The position numbers and the translations under genes are program-made. From Anaeromyxobacter oryzae (GTDB lineage Bacteria > Myxococcota > Myxococcia > Myxococcales > Anaeromyxobacteraceae), in assembly GCF_023169945.1 (NCBI RefSeq), contig NZ_AP025591.1, positions 4,770,481 to 4,834,480 of the forward strand: a DNA stretch of 64,000 bases, in the 5' to 3' direction. Below are positions 16,728 through 25,428 of this stretch, piece by piece (within the stretch, counting starts at the first letter, position 1; every line of letters starts with the position of its first letter). Below the pieces are notes generated by a model. That model searched no databases. It was given only the letters and a program-made list of their open reading frames with translations, and had not been told where the DNA came from.

Positions 16728-18368
16728 GTGGACCTCGACCTGGTGGTCGCGAACGGACTGGTCATCGACGGGACCGGCGGGCCGCAGTTCCGGGCGGATG
16801 TCGGGATCCGGCGGGGACGGATCGAGGTCGTGGCGCGCGCCGGCGGGCTCGCGGGCGCCCGGGTCGTCGACGCGTCCGGCCTCGCGGTGGCGCCCGGGTT
16901 CGTCGACCTCGACTCCCACGCGGACTGGGCCGTGGCGCAGGAAGGCGCCGCCGCGGCGCTCGCGCGCTGGCTCCGCCAGGGCGTGACGACGCTGATCGGG
17001 GGCGCGTGCGGGTACTCGTCGGCGCCGGTGCTGGGGGGCGGCGCGGAGGCCCTCGCGCGGCAGGGCGCGTTCCTCCGCGACGGTCCCTTCGTCCCGCGGT
17101 GGCGCACCTTCGGCGAGTTCCTGGACGTGGTGGAGGGCGACGGCGTCCCGCTGAACGTCGGGTTCCTCGTCGGCCAGAACACGCTGCGGGCGCAGGCGAT
17201 GGGCGCGGCGACGTCACCGGCGCCTCCGGAGGCGCTCCGCACGATGCTGGACGAGACGCGCGAGGCGCTCCGCGCGGGCGCGCTCGGGTTCTCCGCGAAC
17301 GCGGCGTTCGCTCCGGGCGCGTTCGCCGACGCGGCGGAGCTCGGCGCGCTCGCTCGCCTCGTCGCGCGGGAGGGCGGCCTGTTCGCGGTCCACGCCCGGG
17401 CATACACGCGGCTGTCGTCCGCGTACCGACCGTCCATCGCGGGCGGACCGCACAACCTCCGGGCGATCCGGGACCTGGTGGAGCTCGCGCGCGGGACGGG
17501 AGCGCGGCTGCAGATCTCCCACCTCATGCTCGCGGGGCGGCGCACGTGGCGCACGTGCGACGCGGTGCTGGGGTGCCTCGACGCGGCGCGGGCGGAGGGG
17601 GTCGACGTCGCCTTCGACGCGGCGCCGTACACGGTCGCCGTCGGTCCGATCCAGCTCCTCTTCCCGGCCGCCTTCGTCGCGTCCTTCCCGGAGAGCGATC
17701 GACCCGGGGGCGCGCGTGCGCTGAGGCTCCTCTCCGGGCTGCAACGCGGTCTCCTCGGGATGGGCCCCGACGACGTGCGCCTGCGACGCGCGGGCGGCCA
17801 TCCGGCGCTCGCCCCGCTCGAGGGGCGCTCGTTCGCCGAGATCGCGCACCGCCTGGGCGTGAGCCCGACCGACGCGCAGCTCCACATCGCCCGCCGCGCC
17901 GGGATGAACGGTGCGTCGGTGCTCGTCGGGGCGCTCTCGGGGGACCGGCACGACGATGCGCCGCTCCGCGCGCTCCTCCTTCACCCGCTGTGCGCCATCG
18001 CGACGAACGCCGCCTCGACGCGCGCCGGTCCGCAGAACCCGAGCGCGACGGGCGCGTTTCCCCGGTTCCTCGGCCGGTACGTCCGCGAGCTGGCGCTCGT
18101 CCCGCTCGAGGAGGCGGTGCGGCGGATGACGTCCCTGCCTGCGGCGCGCCTCGGGCTCGCCCGCGTCGGGCGCGTCGCCGAGGGCTGCTGGGCCGATCTC
18201 ACCGTGTTCGACCCGGCCACGGTCCGCGACGCCGCCGATCCGGAGCGCGCGGACGCCGCGCCCGAAGGGATCCGGACGGTGCTCGTCTCCGGTGTCCCCG
18301 TCGTCGATGCCGGACGCGTCGTCGACGGCGTGCTGCCGGGACGTGTCCTCCGCAGCGGACCCGCGTGA
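16728..18368 (+). CDS. D-aminoacylase-like amidohydrolase with altered metal ligands
   Basis: A 546-residue amidohydrolase-superfamily protein (GTG start) of the N-acyl-D-amino-acid deacylase group. The N-terminal beta-sandwich strand reads LVVANGLVIDGTGGP. The family Cys is in GVTTLIGGACGYSSAP, with His in VHARAYTRLSSAY and QISHLML. Two expected metal/catalytic residues are changed. The HxH strand reads FVDLDSHAD, giving Asp-Ser-His instead of His-x-His. The usual GSDG segment reads IATNAAS, with Asn instead of Asp. Either it uses a different metal arrangement or substrate, or it has lost hydrolase activity. It stands alone, convergent with oxyR. Confidence 0.8.
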   Translation: MDLDLVVANGLVIDGTGGPQFRADVGIRRGRIEVVARAGGLAGARVVDASGLAVAPGFVDLDSHADWAVAQEGAAAALARWLRQGVTTLIGGACGYSSAPVLGGGAEALARQGAFLRDGPFVPRWRTFGEFLDVVEGDGVPLNVGFLVGQNTLRAQAMGAATSPAPPEALRTMLDETREALRAGALGFSANAAFAPGAFADAAELGALARLVAREGGLFAVHARAYTRLSSAYRPSIAGGPHNLRAIRDLVELARGTGARLQISHLMLAGRRTWRTCDAVLGCLDAARAEGVDVAFDAAPYTVAVGPIQLLFPAAFVASFPESDRPGGARALRLLSGLQRGLLGMGPDDVRLRRAGGHPALAPLEGRSFAEIAHRLGVSPTDAQLHIARRAGMNGASVLVGALSGDRHDDAPLRALLLHPLCAIATNAASTRAGPQNPSATGAFPRFLGRYVRELALVPLEEAVRRMTSLPAARLGLARVGRVAEGCWADLTVFDPATVRDAADPERADAAPEGIRTVLVSGVPVVDAGRVVDGVLPGRVLRSGPA

Positions 18369-18504
18369 CCGGCGGTCGCCTGGCCGAAGACGGCGCGGGG
18401 CGTCCACGGCCCGTCTCCGCGCGCGCCACCGAAGCGCCGCAACGCTACGGCCCGCGAACCCTGCCGGACGTCGCGCACCACGCCGCGCTCCTCGCGACGC
18501 TCGT

Positions 18505-19512
18505 CTACGGCCTCCGCGTCGCGGCCCGGCGGCGGGTCGCCCGCGGCCCCGCGCTCCCGGGCCGGGAGCGCGCCCCCGTCTCCGGGTGAGCGCGCGCGCC
18601 GACGACCTCGCGCGCGGCGCGGGCGACCACCTCCGCCACCTCGCGGAGCGTCGGCTCCGCCGCGGACCTGCGCCGCCACGCGAGGACGAGCGTGCGCGCG
18701 GGCGCCGGCGGCGCGAACGGCCGGAGCACGAGCCCCGATCGCGGCGCCTCGGTCCCGGCGGCGAGCGCGGGCAGGAGCGTCAGCCCCGCACCTCCGGCCA
18801 CCATCTGCACGAGCGTGGAGAGGCTCGTCGCCCGGAAGTCCAGCTCGCGCGCCCGCGCCGCGGCGCAGACGTCGAGCGCCTGCGCCCGCAGGCAGTGACC
18901 GTCGTCGAGCAGGAGCACGTCGGTGCCGCGGAGCTCCGCGGAGCGCACCGGCGCCTCGCCGCGCGCGAGCGGGTGGTCCGGCGGGACGGCGACGAGGAAC
19001 GGATCCTCGCCGAGCACGGCCGTCTCGAGGCCGTCCAGGTCGGCCTCCGCGGCGAGGACCGCCCCGTCGAGCTCGCCCGCCTCGACCTTTCGCACCAGCG
19101 CCGCGGTGCGGTCCTCGTCCCAGCGCACCGCCAGGCGCGGCAGCGCCGCGCGGAGCGCCGGGACCGCCGCCGGGAGCAGGTAGGGACCGATCGTCGGGAG
19201 GATCCCGAGCCGCAGCGTCCCCGCGCGCGGGTCGGCGTGCCTCCGCGCGGCCTCGACCAGATCGTCGGCCTCGACGAGCACGCGGCGGATCCGGTCGAGC
19301 AGGGCCTCCCCGGCGCGCGTCACGAGAACGCCGCGCCGATCCCGCTCGAAGAGCCGGACGCCGAGGGCGCGCTCCGCCTCGGCGACCTGCGCGCTCAGCG
19401 AGGGCTGGCTGACGTGGCACGCCTCGGCGGCGCGCCGGAAGCTGCGCAGGTCCGCGATCGCGGCGAGGTACTGGAGCTGGCGGAGCGTGACGGGGTGGGG
19501 GGCGCGGTTCAC
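18505..19512 (-). CDS. oxyR: OxyR hydrogen-peroxide sensor, LysR family
   Basis: About 335 residues from the GTG at 19512 (VNRAPHPVTLRQLQYL); longer in-frame starts would add 42 unlikely residues and run over the divergent promoter. The winged helix-turn-helix reads SFRRAAEACHVSQPSLSAQV. The diagnostic peroxide-sensing segment is LLDDGHCLRAQALDVC: Cys207 and Cys216, nine residues apart, as Cys199/Cys208 in E. coli OxyR. It is divergent from a catalase gene with an ATAG-N7-CTAT palindrome between them. Oxidised OxyR would activate the catalase. The C-terminal 25 residues are an Arg-rich extension beyond the usual end. Confidence 0.92.
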   Translation of the reverse strand: MNRAPHPVTLRQLQYLAAIADLRSFRRAAEACHVSQPSLSAQVAEAERALGVRLFERDRRGVLVTRAGEALLDRIRRVLVEADDLVEAARRHADPRAGTLRLGILPTIGPYLLPAAVPALRAALPRLAVRWDEDRTAALVRKVEAGELDGAVLAAEADLDGLETAVLGEDPFLVAVPPDHPLARGEAPVRSAELRGTDVLLLDDGHCLRAQALDVCAAARARELDFRATSLSTLVQMVAGGAGLTLLPALAAGTEAPRSGLVLRPFAPPAPARTLVLAWRRRSAAEPTLREVAEVVARAAREVVGARAHPETGARSRPGSAGPRATRRRAATRRP

Positions 19513-19554
19513 CGGCAAGGCTCTATCGCGGAGGGCGCCTCCGCGCCCGGGCTG

Positions 19555-19569
19555 ATAGGGGAGGGCTAT
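19555..19569. promoter_or_regulatory. OxyR-type binding palindrome
   Basis: ATAG (19555-19558), seven bases, CTAT (19566-19569): exactly the ATAG-N7-CTAT half of the OxyR consensus, lying in the oxyR-catalase divergent region. A further lone CTAT at 19523 is not in register, so only one half of the full four-element site is clear. Confidence 0.65.
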
Positions 19570-19655
19570 CGTGATCTGTGGAACGTTGTCTTGGCAGCCC
19601 TCGCCCGCCGCGAGCACCTTCCTCCCGCAACGCAGCACTCACGCGAGGAGAATCC

Positions 19656-21143
19656 GTGCCGAACCGTCCCACCCTGACCACCGAGGCCGGAGCGCCGGTC
19701 GCCGACAACCAGCACTCCCAGACGGCCGGGCCGACCGGGCCCGTCCTCCTGCAGGACCACCACCTCATCGAAAAGCTCGCGAGGTTCAACCGGGAGCGGA
19801 TCCCGGAGCGCGTCGTCCACGCCGTGGGCTCGGCGGCGTACGGGTACCTCGAGGTGACGAGCCCGGACGTCCCGCGCTGGACGCGGATGAAGATCTTCGC
19901 GAGGACGGGGAAGCGCACGCCGGTCCTCCTGCGCTTCTCCACCGTCGCCGGGTCCCGCGGCGCCGCCGATACCGCCCGCGATCCGCGCGGGTTCGCGCTG
20001 AAGGTCTACTCCGAGGACGGCAACTGGGATCTCGTCGGGAACAACACCCCGGTGTTCTTCCTGCGCGACGGCATCAAGTTCCCGGACTTCATCCACTCGC
20101 AGAAGCCCGACCCGTTCACCAACCGGCAGGAGCCGGACGCCGTGTGGGACTTCTTCTCCCGGTCGCCCGAGGCGACGCACCAGTTCACCTGGCTCTTCGG
20201 CGATCGCGGGATCCCGGCGTCGTACCGGCACATGGACGGCTTCGGCTCCCACACGTACCAGTGGGTGAACGCCGCCGGCGAGCGCTCCTGGGTGAAGTTC
20301 CACTTCAAGACCGACCAGGGCATCCGTTGCCTGACGTCCGCGGAGGCGGCGGCGATCGGCGGGAGCGATCCCACCCACCACCAGCAGGACCTGTACGACG
20401 CCATCGCGCGCGGCGACTTCCCTTCCTGGACGGTGAAGGTGCAGGTGATGCCCGCGGCGGCCGCGGCGAACTACCGGTTCGATCCGTTCGACCTGACCAA
20501 GGTCTGGCCGTACCGCGATCACCCGCTCGTCACGATCGGGCGGCTCGTCCTGGATCGCGTGCCGGACAGCTACTTCGCGGAGGTCGAGCAGGCCGCGTTC
20601 GACCCCGCGAACTTCGTGCCCGGGATCGGGCCGTCCCCGGACCGGATGCTGCAGGCGCGCCTCTTCGCCTACGGCGACGCGCATCGCTACCGGCTCGGGG
20701 TGAATCACACGCGCCTCCCCGTGAACGCGCCGAGGGGCGTCGAGGGCGGCGCGCGCAACTATGGGCGCGACGGCGCGATGCGCTTCGACGACGACGGCGG
20801 TCGCGCGCGGAGCTACGAGCCGAACGGCTTCGACGGCCCGGCGCAGACCGGCGAGGCCTACGACCTCGCCTACGAGGTCTCCGGGGCCGTCGGCCCGGCC
20901 GCCCCGGTGCACCACGCCGAGGACGACGACTTCGTGCAGGCCGGCGCGCTGTACCGGGTGATGGCGCCCGATGCGAGGGAGCGGCTCGTCGAGAACCTCG
21001 CAGGCAGCCTCGCGCAGGTGAGCCGCGACGACGTGATCGCGAGGTCGATCGGACATTTCAGGAAGGCCGACCCGGACTACGGCGCGCGGGTCGAGGCCGC
21101 GGTCGCCGCGAAGCGTGCGGCCGCCGCGCGGAGGTCGCCGTGA
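19656..21143 (+). CDS. Haem catalase, small-subunit (KatA/KatB type)
   Basis: A 495-residue monofunctional haem catalase that splits hydrogen peroxide. I start it at the GTG preceded by GCGAGGAG; the ATG 78 bp upstream lies inside the regulatory region. Active-site His55 is in RIPERVVHAVGSAAYG, the distal Asn129 in LVGNNTPVFFLRD and the haem-ligand Tyr339 in RLFAYGDAHRYRLG. FSTVAGSRGAADTARDPRGF is the typical substrate-channel segment. It overlaps the following ankyrin gene by GTGA and is divergent from oxyR. The likely compartment depends on the partner and is not marked by a signal peptide. Confidence 0.96.
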   Translation: MPNRPTLTTEAGAPVADNQHSQTAGPTGPVLLQDHHLIEKLARFNRERIPERVVHAVGSAAYGYLEVTSPDVPRWTRMKIFARTGKRTPVLLRFSTVAGSRGAADTARDPRGFALKVYSEDGNWDLVGNNTPVFFLRDGIKFPDFIHSQKPDPFTNRQEPDAVWDFFSRSPEATHQFTWLFGDRGIPASYRHMDGFGSHTYQWVNAAGERSWVKFHFKTDQGIRCLTSAEAAAIGGSDPTHHQQDLYDAIARGDFPSWTVKVQVMPAAAAANYRFDPFDLTKVWPYRDHPLVTIGRLVLDRVPDSYFAEVEQAAFDPANFVPGIGPSPDRMLQARLFAYGDAHRYRLGVNHTRLPVNAPRGVEGGARNYGRDGAMRFDDDGGRARSYEPNGFDGPAQTGEAYDLAYEVSGAVGPAAPVHHAEDDDFVQAGALYRVMAPDARERLVENLAGSLAQVSRDDVIARSIGHFRKADPDYGARVEAAVAAKRAAAARRSP

Positions 21144-21649
21144 GCGCCGCCCCATCCCACGCGTCGCTCGACGACCGGGCGCTGTCGCTCGTGCGGTCCG
21201 CCTTCGAGCACGCCCGCACCGGCGACGCCGAGGCGCTCCGGGCCCTCCTCGACCTCGGCGTCCCGCCCGAGGTGCGGAACGAGAAGGGCGACGCCCTCCT
21301 CATGCTCGCCGCCTACCACGGCCACGCCGCCGCGGCGCGACTCCTCCTCGAGCGCGGCGCCGACCCCGAGCTCCGCAACGACCGCGGCCAGTCGCCGCTC
21401 GCCGGCGTCGCATTCAAGGGCGACGCCGCGCTCGCCGCGCTGCTCGTCGAGCACGGCGCCGCCGTCGACGGCGCCGACGCGGAGGGGCGGACGCCGCTCA
21501 TGTTCGCCGCGATGTTCGACCGCGTCGAGGTGGTGGAGGTGCTCCTCGCGCGCGGCGCGGACCCATCGCGCCGCGACGCGGCGGGCGCCCGCGCCGTCGA
21601 CCTCGCGCGCGCGATGGGCGCGGCGCGCGCGATGGCGCGGCTCGGGTGA
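21140..21649 (+). CDS. Ankyrin-repeat protein coupled to catalase (AnkB-like)
   Basis: 169 residues from a GTG that overlaps the catalase stop (GTGA), so translation is coupled. At least four ankyrin repeats are visible (for example GDALLMLAAYHGHAAAARLL, then GRTPLMFAAMFDRVEVVEVL), each ending near LLxRGADPxxR. No signal peptide. In Pseudomonas the gene next to katB encodes an ankyrin protein (AnkB) needed for full catalase activity; the same gene order and overlap here support an equivalent partner role. That function is inferred from context. Confidence 0.88.
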   Translation: MSAAPSHASLDDRALSLVRSAFEHARTGDAEALRALLDLGVPPEVRNEKGDALLMLAAYHGHAAAARLLLERGADPELRNDRGQSPLAGVAFKGDAALAALLVEHGAAVDGADAEGRTPLMFAAMFDRVEVVEVLLARGADPSRRDAAGARAVDLARAMGAARAMARLG

Positions 21650-22388
21650 GGCCCCTCGCCCGGACCTCGTCTTCCCGTGCCGGTTATCTGCGAGGGCCGC
21701 GCGTCGGCGATCGTGATCGCGGGCGTGTGGGCGATCGTGAGCGCGGGCGTGTCGGAGATCGTGAGCGCGGGCGTTTGGGCGATCGTGATCGCGGGCGTGT
21801 CGGCGATCGTGGTCGCGGGCGCGTCGGCGATCGTGGTCGCGGGGGGGCTTCGTGGCTGGCAGATGAGCGGGGAAGGGGCTGAGAAGACGGGACGGCCGGG
21901 GCGGAGCTGCGTGGACGGGGCGTCGCGGTGGGGATCGGCCCACAAGAAGCCTGTGTTGTGGCGCCAGTGATTCGGAGCGCAGCTGAGCCGATCCGCGGGG
22001 CGCGCGGGGGAGCGTCTTCGCGGGAACGGGCTTCGATGTTCGAACGATGCGACGAGGGGCCCGTGTGCCGTGTCGTGGACCGACAGGGCACCGGTTCGCC
22101 AGATGAACCCACTCTCAGTGAACCACCTCCGCACTGCTGCCGGCGTAGCGCGGATGAATTTCGGCCGCACCCAACGGGAACTTCACTCTGCTCTTGACGC
22201 AGGGCGGGCGAAAACCGCCGCTCGCGCTCGGGCTCACGCGAGAACGGCGCTGCTGGAGCGCTGGCTCGGCGGGATGCCGCGCTGGAAGTTGCCGAGGGGG
22301 CTCGGCGGCGCTACTCCGCGTTCGCTCGTCAGCGGGCCGTTTCCGTGCGTTCCAGGAGGCATCGAAAACGCGTGCGAGAGTGCTCTTC
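21650..22388. other. Long non-coding stretch between ankyrin and HNH genes
   Basis: A stretch of 739 bp without a convincing gene. Its first third holds the 24-bp tandem repeat described separately. The remainder has short ORFs without Shine-Dalgarno sites or recognisable motifs, and its base composition is slightly less G/C-extreme than its flanks. It may be the scar of an insertion together with the HNH gene, but no terminal repeats were found. Confidence 0.5.
21709..21844. repeat. 24-bp tandem repeat, about 5.7 copies
   Basis: Units begin GATCGTGATCGCGGGCGTGT and vary at a few positions (GATCGTGAGC, GATCGTGGTC). The period of 24 bp (8 codons) keeps frames open on both strands. The plus-strand frame would encode a hydrophobic 8-residue repeat (AIVIAGVW, AIVSAGVS, AIVVAGAS), but no Shine-Dalgarno precedes its ATG at 21677. 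Probably a non-coding variable-number repeat. Confidence 0.85.
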
Positions 22389-23456
22389 ATGGACACCGCA
22401 CGCACGCTCTCCGCGAACCTCGCCTCCCTCCTCCGCCGCGAACATTCCGCCCTCGGGGCGTTCCTCGTGGCGCTCGCCGACTTCGACCGGCGCCGGGCGT
22501 GGATGACGCTCGGGCACGCCTCGCTGTTCGCGTACCTCCACCGCGAGCTGCGGCTCTCCAAGGCGGCGGCCCAGTACCGGAAGGTCGCGGCGGAGCTGAT
22601 CCAGCAGGTCCCCGCGGTGGGCGAGGCGCTCGGCGAGGGTCGGTTGTGCCTGACCTCCATCGTCGAGGCCGCGAGGGTGGTCACCGCCCAGAACTGGGAG
22701 ACCGTGCTACCCCGGTTCTTCGGGCTCTCCCGGCGAGAGGCGATGGAGGTCGTGGCGCAGCTCCAGCCGCAACCCGCGCCGCCGACCCGGACCATCGTCT
22801 CTCCGGTGCGGACCGCGCCCTCCGAGGTCGCCGCCGGCCCCGCCTTCGTCCTCCCGATCCTTTCGCTCGAGGTCGGACCGGCGGGGAACCGCACGCCCGG
22901 TTCGTCAAGCGAACTCACTGAGCGTGAAGTGAACACTTCTGCCCCCACGCACAGGCCCGCCGAGGTCGTCCCCCTCACCGCTGACCTGCGCCGGTTCCAC
23001 CTCACCGTCTCCGATCGCTTCCTAAAGAAGCTCCAGGCGGCGAAGGATGCGCTTGCCCACGCGCGCCCGGGAGCGACGGAGGAGGAGCTCCTCGAGGCTG
23101 GCCTCGACCTCCTCCTCGAGAAATCCGCGAAGCGGAAGGGCCTCGTCTCGAAGCCGCGGAAGACGCCGCCGCCGGCGAAGGCCGGTCACATCCCGGCGCA
23201 CGTGAAGCGGGCCGTGTGGAAGCGGGACGGCGGCCGCTGCCAGTTCCGGCTCCCCTCCGGCGAGATCTGCGGCTCCACCCACCAGCTGGAATTCGATCAC
23301 ATCGAGCCGGTCGCGCTCGGCGGCGTCTCGACCGTCGAGAACGTCCGGATCGTCTGCAGGTCGCACAACATCATCTCGGCGCGGAGGGTGTTCGGGGACG
23401 ACTGGATGGATAGATACGCTCCGGGCAAGGTATCGCTCCGGGACGAGACTGGGTGA
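22389..23456 (+). CDS. HNH endonuclease domain protein
   Basis: A 355-residue protein starting MDTARTLSANLASLLRREHS. The first 180 residues are alpha-helical, with a segment about how often a cell line of residues returns (HASLFAYLHRELRLSKAAAQ, then EALGEGRLCLTSIVEAARVV) typical of the DUF222/13E12-like HNH proteins common in GC-rich genomes. A Pro/Thr linker follows. The C-terminal HNH nuclease is AVWKRDGGRCQFRLPSGEIC, HQLEFDHIEPVALGG, then ENVRIVCRSHN, with two of the expected zinc-type Cys and the HNH His/Asn residues. Such genes are often multicopy and can be mobile or domesticated; cellular role unknown. Confidence 0.85.
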   Translation: MDTARTLSANLASLLRREHSALGAFLVALADFDRRRAWMTLGHASLFAYLHRELRLSKAAAQYRKVAAELIQQVPAVGEALGEGRLCLTSIVEAARVVTAQNWETVLPRFFGLSRREAMEVVAQLQPQPAPPTRTIVSPVRTAPSEVAAGPAFVLPILSLEVGPAGNRTPGSSSELTEREVNTSAPTHRPAEVVPLTADLRRFHLTVSDRFLKKLQAAKDALAHARPGATEEELLEAGLDLLLEKSAKRKGLVSKPRKTPPPAKAGHIPAHVKRAVWKRDGGRCQFRLPSGEICGSTHQLEFDHIEPVALGGVSTVENVRIVCRSHNIISARRVFGDDWMDRYAPGKVSLRDETG

Positions 23457-23617
23457 AGTCCTCGGCGACAACGAACAGTCACGGTCAGGTTTCGCGCCGA
23501 GATTACGAATCCTGAGCCCACCGGGGAGGGCCAGGGTGAGGGGGCTCACTCGCTGCCATGCGCGACCCCCCGACCGGCTCCGGCCGCGCCCTCCGCCTCC
23601 GGCTATCGCGGTGGACC

Positions 23618-24136
23618 ATGACTCGTCGCCTCCTGATCCCGGCGGCCGCGCTCTTCGCCGTCGCCTGTAGCCACCCGCACCCGGGTACCACCGAGTCGGC
23701 GGCCAGCTCCCGCGTCGCGTCCGCTCCGCCCGCGGGCGCACCCAGGCGCGGGATGGGAGGCATGTGCCCGATGGACGTCCCCGGCACGAAGGTCTCCGCG
23801 GCGGACACGGCCTCGGGCGAGGCGCTGACGTTCACGACGACGACGGATCAGGCGGCCGCGCTGCGCGCGAGGGTCCACGCGATGGCCGACATGCACAACC
23901 TCCACCACGCCTCCGGCGAGGCGGGCCACGCGCCGATGGCGGGCGGAGGCCGGCCCGGGATGACGATGCCGCCGCCGTCGCGCGCGGCCGTCGAGGATCT
24001 CCCCGACGGCGCCCGAATCGAGGTGACGCCGAACGATCCCGCCGACGTGCAGCGGCTCCAGGCGGCGGTCCGGGAGCACGCCGCGCAGATGCAGGAGCAC
24101 GGGTGCGGGATGATGCCCGCGCAGCAGGGGTCCTGA
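23618..24136 (+). CDS. Met/His-rich lipoprotein, possible metal-binding
   Basis: About 172 residues from MTRRLLIPAAALFAVACSHP, a lipoprotein signal with lipobox AVAC. The mature part is rich in Met and His: RRGMGGMCPMDVPGTK, then MADMHNLHHASGEAGHAPM and QEHGCGMMPAQQ. Such composition is typical of periplasmic copper- or nickel-handling proteins, but no defined motif is present. Two Cys (in GMCPM and HGCGM) could join metal binding. It stands alone. Function is inference from composition only. Confidence 0.75.
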   Translation: MTRRLLIPAAALFAVACSHPHPGTTESAASSRVASAPPAGAPRRGMGGMCPMDVPGTKVSAADTASGEALTFTTTTDQAAALRARVHAMADMHNLHHASGEAGHAPMAGGGRPGMTMPPPSRAAVEDLPDGARIEVTPNDPADVQRLQAAVREHAAQMQEHGCGMMPAQQGS

Positions 24137-24256
24137 GCGGCGTCGCTCGAGCTCTGCGACATCATCGAGGACGCGCTGCGGCCCGAGGCCCGCAGCGGTC
24201 GAGCGGCGTCGTGGACGACGCCCGGGATCGGCGCCGGGACGGCGCCGGCCGAATCC

Positions 24257-24589
24257 TCACTCGTCCACGCCCTGGCGCGCCCACGGCACCGCCGCGAGCC
24301 GCGCGTACGGGATGGGGTCGCCGGTCGTCTCGCTCACGCCGTACTTCCCCTCGTCGAGCTTCGCGAGCGCGCGCTCGACCTCCGCGAGGAGCGCACGCTC
24401 CCGCGCGACGACGCCGAGCTCCCGATCCCGCTCCGCCTCGCGCTGCGCCTCCTCCTCGAACTCCGGGCCCCGCGCCTCCGGCGGAGACGTGGCGACCGGT
24501 GTCTGGAGGACGCGCAGGATGCGGGCGCGCTCCTCCTCGAGCCTGCGGCGGAGCTCGTCGAGCTGCGTTCTGGTGAGGGCGGTTCCCAT
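24257..24589 (-). CDS. DksA/TraR-type protein lacking the zinc-finger cysteines
   Basis: 110 residues: an N-terminal coiled coil (LTRTQLDELRRRLEEERARI ... ALLAEVERALAKLDEGKYG) and a short C-terminal segment GDPIPYARLAAVPWAR. This is the conserved tail of DksA/TraR proteins, which bind the RNA polymerase secondary channel. The four zinc-binding Cys are all missing (YGVSETTGDPI replaces the first pair; the protein ends before the second). Cys-free paralogues exist in other proteobacteria. A role in transcription control or stress is the family expectation. Confidence 0.85.
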   Translation of the reverse strand: MGTALTRTQLDELRRRLEEERARILRVLQTPVATSPPEARGPEFEEEAQREAERDRELGVVARERALLAEVERALAKLDEGKYGVSETTGDPIPYARLAAVPWARQGVDE

Positions 24590-24733
24590 GATCGCTCTCC
24601 TGCACGATCCCTAGCCCGACCTGAGCGGGCGCGCCGGGCGGCGAGCGATCCGCCCCGCGTGAGACGCGTCCCGCCGCGCGGCGTCCGCCTCGCCTGCGCG
24701 CTATAGCTGCGACGCCCCGCCGCGGGAGGAGCC

Positions 24734-25297
24734 ATGACCGTGCCGCGCGATGTCGCCGTGCTCGTCGGAAGCCTTCGCAAGGAGTCCTTCACCCGCAAGA
24801 TCGCGCTCGCCATCGCGGAGCTCGCCCCTCCGGCGCTGAGGCTGGAGCTGGTCGAGATCCGGGCGCTGCCGCTCTACGATCAAGACGAGGACGGCGCGAC
24901 CGCGCCCGCGCCGTGGACCGCGTTCCGCGAGCGCATCCGGCGGGCCGATGCCGTGCTCTTCGTCACGCCGGAGTACAACCGGTCCGTGCCGGGCGCCCTC
25001 AAGAACGCGATCGACGTCGGCTCGCGTCCGTACGGGCACAGCGCGTGGAGCGGCAAGCCGGGGGCGGTCGTCAGCGTGTCGCCGGGCGCGCTCGGCGCGT
25101 TCGGCGCGAACCATCACCGCCGGCAGTCGCTCGTCTTCCTCGACGTCCCCGCGATGCCCCAGCCCGAGGCGTACGTCGGCGGCGTCGCGAGCCTGCTCGA
25201 CCCGGCGGGGAAGCTCGTCAACGAGGGCACGCGGGAGTTCCTGCGCAAGTTCGCCGAGGCCTTCGCCGGCTGGATCGAGGCGAACGCGAGGCGGTGA
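24734..25297 (+). CDS. NADPH-dependent FMN reductase (ChrR/YieF-like)
   Basis: A 187-residue flavodoxin-fold reductase behind GGAGGAGCC. The FMN phosphate loop is VGSLRKESFTRKI, and the characteristic TPEYNRSVPGALKNAID motif near residue 80 binds the isoalloxazine ring. Length and motifs match soluble quinone/chromate reductases that use NAD(P)H for two-electron reduction and limit redox cycling. Monocistronic by appearance. Confidence 0.93.
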   Translation: MTVPRDVAVLVGSLRKESFTRKIALAIAELAPPALRLELVEIRALPLYDQDEDGATAPAPWTAFRERIRRADAVLFVTPEYNRSVPGALKNAIDVGSRPYGHSAWSGKPGAVVSVSPGALGAFGANHHRRQSLVFLDVPAMPQPEAYVGGVASLLDPAGKLVNEGTREFLRKFAEAFAGWIEANARR

Positions 25298-25428
25298 CCG
25301 GGCTCGACGCAGTCCGTTCGTGGCGAGAGCCACCGGGCGAGCGTGGGCCCGGAGTCCGTCTCCCGGGAGCGCCCGCGAGCCACCGGATGCGGTAAAAGGG
25401 GAGCCCCTCGCGCCAGCCGGAGCCCGCC

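Noticed and set aside
21677..21970. 97-residue ORF over the 24-bp repeat (AIVIAGVW repeats)
   Set aside because: No Shine-Dalgarno and no signal or domain; the open frame follows from the 24-bp period, which keeps several frames open on both strands.
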